In this document: one piece after another, positions 51,051-60,337 of the stretch
Layout: every line of letters starts with the position of its first letter
Numbering within the stretch: position 1 is the first letter of the stretch
From: Lachnospiraceae bacterium
GTDB lineage: Bacteria > Bacillota > Clostridia > Lachnospirales > Lachnospiraceae
Reading direction: 5' to 3'
Assembly (NCBI GenBank): GCA_017553505.1
Contig: JAFZLD010000019.1
Coordinates: 1 to 64,000, forward strand
DNA: 64,000 nt
Made by a program: the position numbers and the translations under genes
The notes under the pieces: generated by a model
Seen by the model: the letters and a program-made list of their open reading frames with translations, nothing else
Databases searched by the model: none
What the model was told of the DNA's origin: nothing

Positions 51051-52649
51051 TTAATATATCGCTACCATTTTAACATCTCCGGCCTCTTTAATAAAGCGAC
51101 AATATTTCATCGCTTGCTTGACCACCATTGATACGTCGTCAATACAAATCTTGGTGCCGGGATAAACGTTACCTGTTACGATAACGGTACCCTTTGATTC
51201 GGGGCTTGTGACATCCATCACGCCCTGGAACTGATTGAGCTCTTCGGTCGCCTTGTTCAACTCTGCCGTAAGTGCGTTATTGGCCTTGGCAAGCTGCTGA
51301 ATCTGCATAAGCTGAGGTGTGGTCATCTTGATGCCCTGAGCCAGCTTCTGCTTGGCACCCGCAAGAACGGGTCTTATGGTACCTAGCTGCTTGTTTATTT
51401 CCATAATCTTCTTCTGAAGATCCGCAATAGCTATCTTTACCGTCGGGTCCATGCCGACTTCGATTACTGTATCAGTACCCATCTCGGAGCCTAACGTCTT
51501 AACCTCTATGCAATTGGTCGCGCTCGAACGTCCGCCCGAAATAAATCCTCTCTTACCTGTAACCTTGATATCGGAGCCCGCAGTTACGTTGCAGTGAAGA
51601 ATCGATTCCGACTCAAGGAATCCGCCTGCGGTTGCGGTTGCATTCTCAAGGAACTTGGTAACGATATTGCCGCCGGCCTTAAGCACGCCCTTGTGCATTC
51701 CGTTCATACCTCTGGCAATGGTAATATTCTCGCCTGCCTCAAGATAAGCGCCTTCAACTACGCCTCGTACCTCAATGGAACCCTTGGCCTTAACGGTAAA
51801 GTTCTCGCAGACGTTACCGTTAACACGTACGCTTCCGTCATAATCTATGTTACCTACAGAGTTGTCAACGTTCTCTACTTCGAAGACATTGGATACAAAT
51901 ACCTTGCCTTCAATCAAAGAAACATGGCCCGATACCTGTGATTTTAACTCTGTCTTTTCTTCGTTAATATCGATATTGTGACCGTACTTAAGCGATGCCT
52001 GCTTAACGTCACGGGGCTTAATCTTCTCGCCCTTTACATTGGTACCGTACTCACCGAGCTTGGCGGGAGTAAGTCTTGCAAGAAGGTCGCCTTCCTTACA
52101 ATGATTTATGGTGTTAAGGTTAAAGAAATCGACGCTTCCGTCTTCCAAAAGCGTAGGCTTAACCTTGGGATCTGTGTTAAAGAAATACTCTATGCTTGCA
52201 TCGGTACCCTGAACCGGAGGCTGACCCTTAACCAGCACTTCCCAGGTACAGTAATGACGCTCATTAAGGAACTTATCAATTGCCGCCTGATCAAAACCAA
52301 AGCAGATGCCTCTTGAAGAAAATTCACGCATGAACTCTTCCTTGGGCATCTTGGCGCCACCTTCAAAAGGAGGAACCATAAAAACAGACACCGACATATT
52401 ATCAGGTGCGCAGTTAACCTTTACATATTCTGAATCTTTGGTCTGAAAAGGAGTATTGGTAGGAAATAAAGAAACTTCAGAAAGACCCGAAAGCGTTGCG
52501 GCAAGGGCCTTTAAATCATATACGATATTCTTAACGGAAAGATATTCGGTGAGCTCTTCAAGCTTAATCGGACTACCCCCGTCCTTAGGTGGAAACAGCT
52601 TGATACAGCACCTATTATTATTTGCTACTATCTGAAAATAACCATTCAT
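51051..52649 (-). CDS. DUF342 (FapA-like) protein
   Basis: Protein of 532 residues from the ATG at 52649 (GGGGG 6 nt upstream; a TTG at 52655 would be too close). The centre (about 170-400) is the DUF342 region, rich in short repeated beta strands with valine and glycine (VRVNGNVCENFTVKAKGSIE), and a coiled coil (about 410-470) follows. Known as FapA for its polymer-like fold; members occur in clostridial and Vibrio flagellar or spore loci with poorly known functions. Confidence 0.85.
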   Translation of the reverse strand: MNGYFQIVANNNRCCIKLFPPKDGGSPIKLEELTEYLSVKNIVYDLKALAATLSGLSEVSLFPTNTPFQTKDSEYVKVNCAPDNMSVSVFMVPPFEGGAKMPKEEFMREFSSRGICFGFDQAAIDKFLNERHYCTWEVLVKGQPPVQGTDASIEYFFNTDPKVKPTLLEDGSVDFFNLNTINHCKEGDLLARLTPAKLGEYGTNVKGEKIKPRDVKQASLKYGHNIDINEEKTELKSQVSGHVSLIEGKVFVSNVFEVENVDNSVGNIDYDGSVRVNGNVCENFTVKAKGSIEVRGVVEGAYLEAGENITIARGMNGMHKGVLKAGGNIVTKFLENATATAGGFLESESILHCNVTAGSDIKVTGKRGFISGGRSSATNCIEVKTLGSEMGTDTVIEVGMDPTVKIAIADLQKKIMEINKQLGTIRPVLAGAKQKLAQGIKMTTPQLMQIQQLAKANNALTAELNKATEELNQFQGVMDVTSPESKGTVIVTGNVYPGTKICIDDVSMVVKQAMKYCRFIKEAGDVKMVAIY

Positions 52650-52677
52650 AAACAACCCCCGTGAATCAAATTCTATC

Positions 52678-53448
52678 CTACTTTGATTCTAACAGAATTC
52701 CCATGTATCGTCCAAGCTTTTCTCTCATTTTTGACAAAGCTTTTGTATGTAACTGTGACACTCTCGACTCAGACACCTCGAGTGCGTAGCTGATTTCTTT
52801 TAATGTAAGTTCTTCATAGTAGTACAGCAAAATAACCTGTTTTTCTTTCTCCGTAAGGCTTTCAAGGGATTCCATGAGTTTCTCCTTGAGTTCCTTCTTA
52901 TCAAGAACTTCTTCGGGGCCTTCGAAGTGTGAGGCAAGATTACGCTCATTGGGCACTTCCGCTCCCGATTCCATGAATTCGTTCAATGAAATAACATTCG
53001 TTACCTTAAGCTGAGACTGCCAATCGTTAAGTTCATCTCCCGAAATACCGAGCTTCGCAGCGAGTTCTTCGTCGGATGCCGGGTGACCGGTCTCAATCTC
53101 TATCTCATGCATTGCCTTATCAATATCGCGCTGACGCTGGCGCACGGTACGGGGAATCCAGTCCATCTTACGAATCTGATCTAAAATCGAGCCCCTAATG
53201 CGAAGGCTTGCATAAGTTTCAAACTTAACGTCCTTGCAAAAATCAAACTTATCTATAGCGTCAATGAGTCCGAAAATGCCATAACTGCACAAATCGTCGT
53301 ACTCAACATTATAACCTAAATACATACTAAGGCGCCCCGCTACTACTTTGACTAACGGAGCGTACTCTAGTATGAGTTGTTCTCTTAATTCAGCTGTTTT
53401 CTCGGAAGAATACTTCTCCCAAAGTTTTTTCCTTCCCTGTTCGTCCAT
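52678..53448 (-). CDS. fliA: Flagellar sigma factor FliA (sigma-28)
   Basis: Protein of 256 residues that directs RNA polymerase to late flagellar and chemotaxis promoters. Regions 2 (DLCSYGIFGLIDAIDKFD), 3 (RTVRQRQRDIDKAMHEIE) and 4 (LTLKEISYALEVSESRVSQLH) are all present, and length matches the FliA/WhiG group. It lies inside the operon, with no anti-sigma FlgM in the window. Confidence 0.96.
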   Translation of the reverse strand: MDEQGRKKLWEKYSSEKTAELREQLILEYAPLVKVVAGRLSMYLGYNVEYDDLCSYGIFGLIDAIDKFDFCKDVKFETYASLRIRGSILDQIRKMDWIPRTVRQRQRDIDKAMHEIEIETGHPASDEELAAKLGISGDELNDWQSQLKVTNVISLNEFMESGAEVPNERNLASHFEGPEEVLDKKELKEKLMESLESLTEKEKQVILLYYYEELTLKEISYALEVSESRVSQLHTKALSKMREKLGRYMGILLESK

Positions 53449-53493
53449 GTAACTACGCCATCCCCTGAATTTCTATTGGTAAAAGAACACGGT

Positions 53494-53781
53494 TTACTCG
53501 ACTGTTTCTTCGGTTTCAGGCGCCTGCGCTTCCGTAACCGATTGATCGACAGCTTCTTTTTCTATGACTTCTCCTTCGTCGGACACTTCCGATGTTGTCT
53601 CGTTTCTGTCAAAAGAATTAAGAATGTATTCAATCAGGGACCCGATAAATCCAAAGGCAACCATAGCGGCTAAAAGCGCTATAAGCATCGTCTTAAGACC
53701 AAGCCCCTTAAAATAAACCGTAAGCGTGGTAATTGCGCCCGCTATCAACATAAGAACCAGCGGTAACTGTTTTCTGTTCAC
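53494..53781 (-). CDS. Small two-helix membrane protein between cheD and fliA
   Basis: Protein of 95 residues starting at GTG (53781), one base after the cheD stop, with GAGGG 9 nt upstream. Two transmembrane helices (about 6-24 and 30-50) are followed by an acidic Glu/Thr/Val-rich tail of 40 residues. No family recognised. Placement suggests a flagellar or chemotaxis accessory role. Confidence 0.7.
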   Translation of the reverse strand: MNRKQLPLVLMLIAGAITTLTVYFKGLGLKTMLIALLAAMVAFGFIGSLIEYILNSFDRNETTSEVSDEGEVIEKEAVDQSVTEAQAPETEETVE

Positions 53782-53782
53782 C

Positions 53783-54268
53783 TCAAATAACCCTCTCTTC
53801 CTTACCCACTGCACGGATAACATAGTCACCCGACTCCGGATAAAAGATTACGGTACGTCCGAAATTAAGACCCGTATCTTCTGCCAGAATGGGAATGCCC
53901 AACTCTTTAAGTTTCTTTTTGCTGGCCTCGACGTTTCTGTCTCCGACTCTTACAAGGTCGGTTTTGTTCTGGAACGAGAACATCTGAGCACCGCCCGCAA
54001 TCTTGGCAACCATCCTGTTTCTCTTGGCACCGGCTTTCTCCATTTGAACTACGAGTTCTTCAATGCCGGTATCTGCGAATTTATATACATTCGTGTTATT
54101 TCTGATTGCTCCCGAATCGGGAAGCATTACATGCGCAAGGCCTCCGATTTTGGTTATGGGATCTCTGATGGCTATACCTACACAGGAGCCAAGCCCCAAC
54201 GTTGTGACGCTGTCGGGGCTTATGCACACCTTTAGGTCTGCCATGCCAACCTTTATACATTCACTCAT
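53783..54268 (-). CDS. cheD: Chemoreceptor glutamine deamidase CheD
   Basis: Protein of 161 residues that deamidates glutamines on chemoreceptors and stimulates CheC. The catalytic Cys in GLGSCVGIAI (about 29) and His in GGLAHVMLPDS (about 46) are present. Directly downstream of cheC, its binding partner. Confidence 0.95.
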   Translation of the reverse strand: MSECIKVGMADLKVCISPDSVTTLGLGSCVGIAIRDPITKIGGLAHVMLPDSGAIRNNTNVYKFADTGIEELVVQMEKAGAKRNRMVAKIAGGAQMFSFQNKTDLVRVGDRNVEASKKKLKELGIPILAEDTGLNFGRTVIFYPESGDYVIRAVGKEERVI

Positions 54269-54289
54269 AGAATATTAACTCCCGCAAAT

Positions 54290-54907
54290 TTAGAACGATA
54301 TTCCAAGTGCTCCTAAAATCTTACCGTATGACTCAAGGTCCGGTACCAAAATAAAGTAGCCGTCCAGTTCACAGTCATCGGTAAACTGGGTCTGAATAAG
54401 TAAAATCTTGTCTCCAAGAGTTCCGAATTCAATTGCGGGAACGCTTAGGATAGCTCCGGCCATGTCAATGGTCAAGTCGGGAACCGACGGGAAAATCTTT
54501 AAATTGGTAAGCGATGATAAGGAATTCAAATAAGCACCCGTAATGATGTTACCGATTTCCTTAAGCGCAGAGGTACCGATTTCGTCCAAATCTTCTCCCG
54601 GAAGCTCCATGCCCATGAGTTTGGACACAAGGTGCTTGGCCGCATCCTTTTTAAGCAGGAACATAATGCTTCCGGTAATGTCTCCCTCTACGCAGAGGTA
54701 GATTCCGGCCATTATCTGCTCCTCGCCGCCCATCATGGCTCCGACTTCGTTAAAGTCAAGAAGCTTAACCTGGGGTACCTTCATATCAACTTTACACTGG
54801 AGCATCTGCGCAAGTGCCGTGGTTGCGTTACCTGCGCCGATGTTACCGATTTCTTTAAGCACGTCATAATACTGTTCGGACATGCTTTCCAAACTAATTT
54901 CGCCCAT
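54290..54907 (-). CDS. cheC: CheY-P phosphatase CheC
   Basis: Protein of 205 residues. Both ExxxN phosphatase motifs are visible as repeats: LKEIGNIGAGNATTAL (about 17-32) and LKEIGNIITGAYLNSL (about 114-129). It should dephosphorylate CheY-P and form a complex with CheD. CheY itself is not in the window. Confidence 0.95.
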   Translation of the reverse strand: MGEISLESMSEQYYDVLKEIGNIGAGNATTALAQMLQCKVDMKVPQVKLLDFNEVGAMMGGEEQIMAGIYLCVEGDITGSIMFLLKKDAAKHLVSKLMGMELPGEDLDEIGTSALKEIGNIITGAYLNSLSSLTNLKIFPSVPDLTIDMAGAILSVPAIEFGTLGDKILLIQTQFTDDCELDGYFILVPDLESYGKILGALGISF

Positions 54908-54926
54908 AGGTTCTCTCCCATTAACC

Positions 54927-55391
54927 TCATTCGTTTTCCAACGTTATCGTGTTGAGATCGAGAAGTGATACAAGTTCGTCACCGGTCTTGCCGACTGCAG
55001 ATACGAAGTTAACGTGCTCGGGTGACTTGGTGGAGTCCTGAGCCACTTTCTCGATGTGTTCCGAATCAAGTGTTATTACTTCTCTTACTTCATCAACTAT
55101 GATGCCTACAGTTCCCTGAGTTTCAAGCTTAAGAATGATGATTCTTGTGGCTTTGGTAATAACGTCTTCTTCAAGACCCATCTTAAGTCTTAAACTCATT
55201 ACCGGAACTACGATACCACGAAGGTTGATAACACCCTTTATATGGGATGCAACCTTGGGTACACGTGTAATGTGCTGCATTCTTACGATATTGTCTACAA
55301 ATGCAATGTTGATGCCGTAGGATTCGTCACCGATTTTAATTACTATATACTGTGTAGTGTCAAGTTCTGTTGCAACTCTTAATTCATCCAT
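54927..55391 (-). CDS. cheW: Chemotaxis coupling protein CheW
   Basis: Protein of 154 residues forming one CheW/SH3-like barrel (VIKIGDESYGINIAFVDNIV, GVINLRGIVVPVMSLRLKMG). It links chemoreceptors to the CheA P5 domain. It follows cheA by 16 nt. Confidence 0.96.
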   Translation of the reverse strand: MDELRVATELDTTQYIVIKIGDESYGINIAFVDNIVRMQHITRVPKVASHIKGVINLRGIVVPVMSLRLKMGLEEDVITKATRIIILKLETQGTVGIIVDEVREVITLDSEHIEKVAQDSTKSPEHVNFVSAVGKTGDELVSLLDLNTITLENE

Positions 55392-55407
55392 GGTAATCCC
55401 TCCCCTA

Positions 55408-57519
55408 TTAAATCAATGCATTGGCATCAAGGATTAATGCTACTTCGCCATCGCCAAGTATCGTTGCACCACTGATGAACTTGCATTTGCTTACAAACTT
55501 GCCAAGGGACTTAATAACGATTTCCTGCTGGCCGATGAGCTCATCAACCACAAGACCCGCTAAACGGTCACCCTTCTTAACGATTACGACAACCATGTTG
55601 TCTTCGGGAGACTTTGATGATGTTGCATCCACAACGTCGCTGAGTCTGATAATCGGAATAACCGTTCCTCTAAGCTGAATAACTTCTTTGTTCTGTACAA
55701 GCTTGATATCGCTTGGAGAAATATCTTCTATGGTCTGAATGGAGCCAAGGGAAATAGCATATTTCTCATCGCCCACGATAACCATAAGAGCCTGGATAAT
55801 AGCAAGGGTAAGAGGAAGTCTTACAATCCATGTACTGCCTTCGCCAAGCTTTGTCTTAACTTCTACTTCACCGCTTAACGCTTCAATCTTTGACTTAACT
55901 ACGTCAAGACCTACGCCTCGACCGGAGATTTCGGATACCTGTTCCTTGGTTGAGAAGCTTGGCAGGAAAAGAAGGTCTACGATTTCCTTATCGGACATGT
56001 TCTCAGCCTGCTCAGCTGTGATAGTGCCGCGGGAAATAGCCTTGTCTCTAACCTTGGAAACATCGATACCGTTACCGTCATCTCTAACCTCAATGACAAC
56101 GTTGTTACCGTCCTGATAAGCATCCAGGTAAATGTTACCGACTTCGGGCTTGCCTCTCTCAAGACGTACAGCGGTTTCTTCAAGACCGTGGTCGGCTGCA
56201 TTTCTTAACAAGTGCATCAAAGGATCGCCGATTTCGTCTACTACGGTACGGTCAAGTTCTGTCTCTTCACCTGTCATGTGAAGTTCCATCTTCTTACCGA
56301 GAGACTTCTGCATATCTCTGATCATTCGAGGGAATTTACTTACAACGCTCTCGATGGGCACCATTCGAACCTTCATAACGGATTCGTGAAGGTTGGTGGT
56401 TACGCTTTCAAGATATTCAATCTGCTCGTTAAAGTTGGAATTATGTGTATCTTCGCCGCTTGTGGAAGAAACAAGAGAGTTCTTGGCAATAATAAGCTCG
56501 GATACGAGGTTCATGAGAACATCGAGTTTTTCGATATCTACACGAACTGTTCTGTTAACAACGGGCTTAGCCGCGGGCTTCTTGTCACCGGCCTTGGCGG
56601 GAAGTTCCTTAGTTTCTTTCTTTTCTTCGGCTGCTGCGGGCTTAGCTTCTTCCTTGGCGGGTTCTTCGGCTGCTTCTTCTTCGGAATCGCCGTCTGTAGC
56701 CTTACCAAAGTCTGCTTCTGTAAGCTCACGACCGAATGCATCTTCGATTTCGGAAACGCTCTTAATAGCGGCAACAACATCATCGAAGGATTCGGGTGTT
56801 ACCACGATTACGCTGAAATCGAATTCAAATTTTTCATCTTCAATATCCTGTGTGGAAGGATTGGAAAGAACAATCTCACCCTTCTCTTCCAAAGCCTTGA
56901 ATACAAGAAATGCTCTTGCGGCTTTAAGGATACAGCTTTCCTGCACATAAACGGTGATACCGTAGAAATGCTGGCCTTCTTCTTTGGCTTTTTCAAAGAG
57001 GCCTTTCTCCGTCTCACCGAGCTTAATAGACATCCACTTCTCTTTGGAATCGGAAGCAGGTGCCTCTTTCTTTTCTTCTTTGGCTTCTGATTTGACTTCG
57101 CCTGCGTCCTCTTTCTTGGGAGCTGCGGCGCCCGCGTTGCCGTTAAGGATATCGTTAAGGGCTTTGATCAGGGGTTCGTTGTCATCGGTACCTTCATCGG
57201 AACTTTCCTGAATGTTTGCAAGATAACCTTCAAGTGCATCAAGGCACTGGAAAAGGATATCTATCATATTAGGCTGAACCTTGATGTTACCGTTTCTAAC
57301 CTCTGAAAATACATTTTCCATATCATGGGTAAGATTCTGCATTCTCTTATAGCCCATGGTACCTGCCATACCCTTAAGTGAGTGTGCGGCACGGAAAATC
57401 TCGTTAACGGTGTCCATATTCTCGGAATCCTGTTCGAGTTCGAGAATCTGAGTGTTTAAGTTCTGCAAGTGTTCCTTGGTCTCGTCAAGGAAGATCTCTA
57501 GGTATTGACTAACATCCAT
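55408..57519 (-). CDS. cheA: Chemotaxis histidine kinase CheA
   Basis: Protein of 703 residues with all five domains: P1 Hpt with the phosphorylated His46 in AAHSLKG, a P2 region (about 170-270) flanked by Ala/Glu/Lys-rich linkers, P3 dimer helices (about 320-385), P4 kinase with DPLMHLLRNAADHG and GRGVGLDVVK, and P5 CheW-like (about 565-700). The start is 1 nt after the cheB stop (TAAGATG). Confidence 0.97.
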   Translation of the reverse strand: MDVSQYLEIFLDETKEHLQNLNTQILELEQDSENMDTVNEIFRAAHSLKGMAGTMGYKRMQNLTHDMENVFSEVRNGNIKVQPNMIDILFQCLDALEGYLANIQESSDEGTDDNEPLIKALNDILNGNAGAAAPKKEDAGEVKSEAKEEKKEAPASDSKEKWMSIKLGETEKGLFEKAKEEGQHFYGITVYVQESCILKAARAFLVFKALEEKGEIVLSNPSTQDIEDEKFEFDFSVIVVTPESFDDVVAAIKSVSEIEDAFGRELTEADFGKATDGDSEEEAAEEPAKEEAKPAAAEEKKETKELPAKAGDKKPAAKPVVNRTVRVDIEKLDVLMNLVSELIIAKNSLVSSTSGEDTHNSNFNEQIEYLESVTTNLHESVMKVRMVPIESVVSKFPRMIRDMQKSLGKKMELHMTGEETELDRTVVDEIGDPLMHLLRNAADHGLEETAVRLERGKPEVGNIYLDAYQDGNNVVIEVRDDGNGIDVSKVRDKAISRGTITAEQAENMSDKEIVDLLFLPSFSTKEQVSEISGRGVGLDVVKSKIEALSGEVEVKTKLGEGSTWIVRLPLTLAIIQALMVIVGDEKYAISLGSIQTIEDISPSDIKLVQNKEVIQLRGTVIPIIRLSDVVDATSSKSPEDNMVVVIVKKGDRLAGLVVDELIGQQEIVIKSLGKFVSKCKFISGATILGDGEVALILDANALI

Positions 57520-57520
57520 C

Positions 57521-58600
57521 TTAGCTGACCCCCGCGTTCATAATGATCTCCTGAGCCACCTTGTCTAACGGAACAACCACATTGGTAAGTCCTGAATTAT
57601 AAATTGCCTTGGGCATTCCGTAAACGGTGCTGGAGTCTTCGTCCTGTGCGATTACAAAAATTTTCTTGGATTTACTGAGATTCTTGATTCCTTCAGTTCC
57701 GTCGGCGCCCATTCCTGTCAAAACAACGCATATTATTCTCTCTGCATCGTAAGTTGCAAGAGATTCGTACATGTAGTTGGCACAAGGCTTAACGCCTTCT
57801 CTTGTAGGTTCATCGGAATAACGAACCTTCAATTTGCCACCTACATTGTCAAGGTTAAGATGCTTACCGCCCTTAGAAATATACACGTGACCGTTTTCCA
57901 AAATCTCACCGTCTTTGGCTTCAGTGACTGTTATTTCACTTAAGTCATTCAAACGATCGGCTAGTGATTGTGTGAAACCGGCCGGCATATGCTGCACAAT
58001 TACCATCGGAGCCTTTAAATTCTTGGGAAGCTTCGGTACCACTTCCTGTAAGGCCTTAGGACCTCCGGTGGAACTTGCAAGCGCTACTATCTGTTTGCCC
58101 GTGAAGGATTTGGATGAAGCACTGACCAAAGCAACCAATTTCTTGGAAGCTTCCATCTTGGCTTTCTTTTCCTCATCCGTCTCTTCTTTAAAAGAAGAAG
58201 CCTTACTGTGGCATACGACGTCAAGAATGTTCATTAACTTCTTGTCAAAAGTTCCGTTCTTGCATTCGAATGCTCTGTCGGGCTTGTGGACAAAATCGAT
58301 GGCGCCTAAGGACAATGCATCCAGCGTGGTCTTCGCACCGTCACGCGTATCGGTGCTGGCCATTACCACCTTGGCAGCTATCTTGCGGTCTCTTAATGCT
58401 TTGAGAAGTTCGAGCCCATTCATTTTCGGCATGTTGACATCGAGCACAACTGCATCGTATGTCTTGCGTTCAAGAAGGGCCAACGCTTCTTCGCCATTCG
58501 TTGCGCGATCCACTACGCGGAATCTCGAATCTGAGTTGATTATATCACAGATGACGCTTCTCATGAGTGCAGAGTCATCAACCACAAGAATATTTTTCAT
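57521..58600 (-). CDS. cheB: Chemoreceptor methylesterase/deamidase CheB
   Basis: Protein of 359 residues: receiver domain with Asp54 (VVLDVNMPKMNGLE), linker, and the methylesterase domain with the Ser-His-Asp triad visible in SSTGGPKAL, IVQHMPAGFT and LTGMGADGTEG. First gene after the promoter at 58674-58702. No cheR is in the window. Confidence 0.97.
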   Translation of the reverse strand: MKNILVVDDSALMRSVICDIINSDSRFRVVDRATNGEEALALLERKTYDAVVLDVNMPKMNGLELLKALRDRKIAAKVVMASTDTRDGAKTTLDALSLGAIDFVHKPDRAFECKNGTFDKKLMNILDVVCHSKASSFKEETDEEKKAKMEASKKLVALVSASSKSFTGKQIVALASSTGGPKALQEVVPKLPKNLKAPMVIVQHMPAGFTQSLADRLNDLSEITVTEAKDGEILENGHVYISKGGKHLNLDNVGGKLKVRYSDEPTREGVKPCANYMYESLATYDAERIICVVLTGMGADGTEGIKNLSKSKKIFVIAQDEDSSTVYGMPKAIYNSGLTNVVVPLDKVAQEIIMNAGVS

Positions 58601-58673
58601 AATTTTTCCTCAAATTTAGACCTTTTCTTGTTAATTAGCGGTTAATAATATAAATTGTCTGTCAATTTTCTTT

Positions 58674-58702
58674 ATTATACCCCCACCGCAATCATTTTTC
58701 AA
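58674..58702 (-). promoter_or_regulatory. Internal promoter before cheB
   Basis: On the minus strand TTGAAA (58697-58702), 17-bp spacer, perfect TATAAT (58674-58679), just after the pilZ stop and 74 nt before the cheB start. It would allow the che genes to be expressed apart from the flh genes. Confidence 0.65.
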
Positions 58703-58703
58703 C

Positions 58704-59423
58704 CTAGCTTCTCGTTCGGCGACGAAGCTTTCTTTCTTCGTCAAAAATAAACTTGATAATTTCTTCTCTTGTGTCTCTGTCGAGGTGCTCATACTGAACA
58801 CGATGTTCGAACTCACCGGGACGATTCGCTACTTCCTTGACAGTTAAGACTTTGGCTATAATTTCATAATCCTTGGTACCGCTCTCTAAGTTAAGCGGGA
58901 ATGAACAGTAGATGTATGCGTTCTCTTCGTACTGTACATCCGTAATAAATCTCATACCGCCACCGCTTATATCGCAGATAAGACTTCTTCTTAAAGGAAG
59001 CCCCGGCACAATAATGGGATTCATTGTATTTAAAGAATCAACTTCTTCTTTCTTAAGTTCTCTCGATCTCATGTCGAGCACGCAACTGAAACGGTAATAC
59101 TCTCTTCTCTGATGCTTTCTTAAGTTGCTGGTAAGTTCCAGTGCAAGCACATATACATTGTTGCTCTTGTAGCGATCGTAAATTCTTGCATAGCACTGAT
59201 ACAACCCCTGTGAAGTATAGAAACAAAGGTCATATTCTCCATCCACCGGAAGAAGGATTAACTTGGCCTTCTCCATGGGCATCATTATTTCAAGCTTATC
59301 GTCGGACAATACGGTGTATACCCTCGTAGAGTATTTCTTGACCGTCTCGCCTTCCGCAGCGAAAAGATGGTCAACCGATGATAATTCAACTTTGTCCCCG
59401 TCCATTACCAAACTAGATAACAT
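58704..59423 (-). CDS. PilZ-domain flagellar brake protein (YcgR-like)
   Basis: Protein of 239 residues: an N-terminal YcgR-N beta-barrel (about 10-105) and a PilZ domain (about 110-230) with both c-di-GMP motifs, RREYYR (RxxxR) and CDISGGGM (DxSxxG). It should bind c-di-GMP and slow or redirect flagellar rotation. GGGAGG lies before the ATG. Confidence 0.92.
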   Translation of the reverse strand: MLSSLVMDGDKVELSSVDHLFAAEGETVKKYSTRVYTVLSDDKLEIMMPMEKAKLILLPVDGEYDLCFYTSQGLYQCYARIYDRYKSNNVYVLALELTSNLRKHQRREYYRFSCVLDMRSRELKKEEVDSLNTMNPIIVPGLPLRRSLICDISGGGMRFITDVQYEENAYIYCSFPLNLESGTKDYEIIAKVLTVKEVANRPGEFEHRVQYEHLDRDTREEIIKFIFDEERKLRRRTRS

Positions 59424-59443
59424 ATGGAACCTCCCATTAATTA

Positions 59444-60337
59444 TTATTTGGATTCCTTGGCTTTCTTACCTACCACTATATGGCTAAAGAAAGCAGCCAT
59501 TCCCCTTTTTTTGACCGTTTGAACGATTTCTTTGTTCATAAGTGTGTGCGCGATGGCTTCATAGGCAAGCGCAGACTTGGCTCCGGGACTCTGGATGGAT
59601 ACGGGCATCTGCTGCATGACAGCCTTGGATAAAAGGTTGTCTTCGGGTACCGCACCGAGATATTCAACCGGAAGCTTTAAGTAACGTGCCACCACTGCAT
59701 TTAACTTATTGTATAAAGCCTGACCCTCTTCGGCGTTCTCAACTTTGTTGGCAATCATCTTAACCTGTGAGTTGTCGGTCGAGAAGCGTGAGTGTCTTGC
59801 CAGTGCTTTAAGAAGCGAGTAGGAATCGGTGATGGATGTGGGCTCGGGAGTCGTAACAAGAAGAATCTCTCCGCTTGCCACCAAAAACTCCAAAACCGCG
59901 TCGGAAATTCCCGCACCGGTATCTACTATGATAATGTCCGTAATTGCATCAAGCTGAGCGAGGTTCTGAATAATATACGTCAGATGCTCACGGCTTAAAT
60001 TGGACATGCTTGCTATACCTGAGCCGCCGGATATAAAGCCTACATCCATAGGTCCCCAGGTGATAATGTCTTTAATGCTCTTTCCTTGATAAATAAGATC
60101 TGCGAGGTTGTGCTTGGGAACCGCACCAAACATTACCTCTATATTGGCAAGTCCGAAATCGGCATCAAGTATGATTACTCTCTGCCCCATTTTCCTAAAC
60201 TGAATGGCAAGGTTAATGGATGTATTGGACTTACCCACTCCGCCCTTTCCGCTGGTAACGGTCATGACTCTTGCTACGGGTCTTGGCTGCGCGTTCTGGG
60301 CCTTGATAATGTTTCTTAACTGTTCGGCCTGATCCAT
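59444..60337 (-). CDS. flhG: Flagellar number regulator FlhG (FleN/MinD-like)
   Basis: ATPase of 297 residues with the deviant Walker A SGKGGVGKSNTS (about 29-40), switch motif VDTGAGIS and a C-terminal amphipathic helix likely to bind the membrane. It works with FlhF to set flagellar number and position. Its ATG overlaps the flhF stop by one base. Confidence 0.95.
   Translation of the reverse strand: MDQAEQLRNIIKAQNAQPRPVARVMTVTSGKGGVGKSNTSINLAIQFRKMGQRVIILDADFGLANIEVMFGAVPKHNLADLIYQGKSIKDIITWGPMDVGFISGGSGIASMSNLSREHLTYIIQNLAQLDAITDIIIVDTGAGISDAVLEFLVASGEILLVTTPEPTSITDSYSLLKALARHSRFSTDNSQVKMIANKVENAEEGQALYNKLNAVVARYLKLPVEYLGAVPEDNLLSKAVMQQMPVSIQSPGAKSALAYEAIAHTLMNKEIVQTVKKRGMAAFFSHIVVGKKAKESK

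Noticed and set aside
56212-57090. 292-codon plus-strand reading frame opposite cheA
   Set aside because: Antisense to the Ala/Glu/Lys-rich linker of CheA; its Phe/Cys-rich translation is an artefact of codon bias.
57915-58619. 234-codon plus-strand reading frame opposite cheB
   Set aside because: Antisense to a complete CheB with all catalytic residues.
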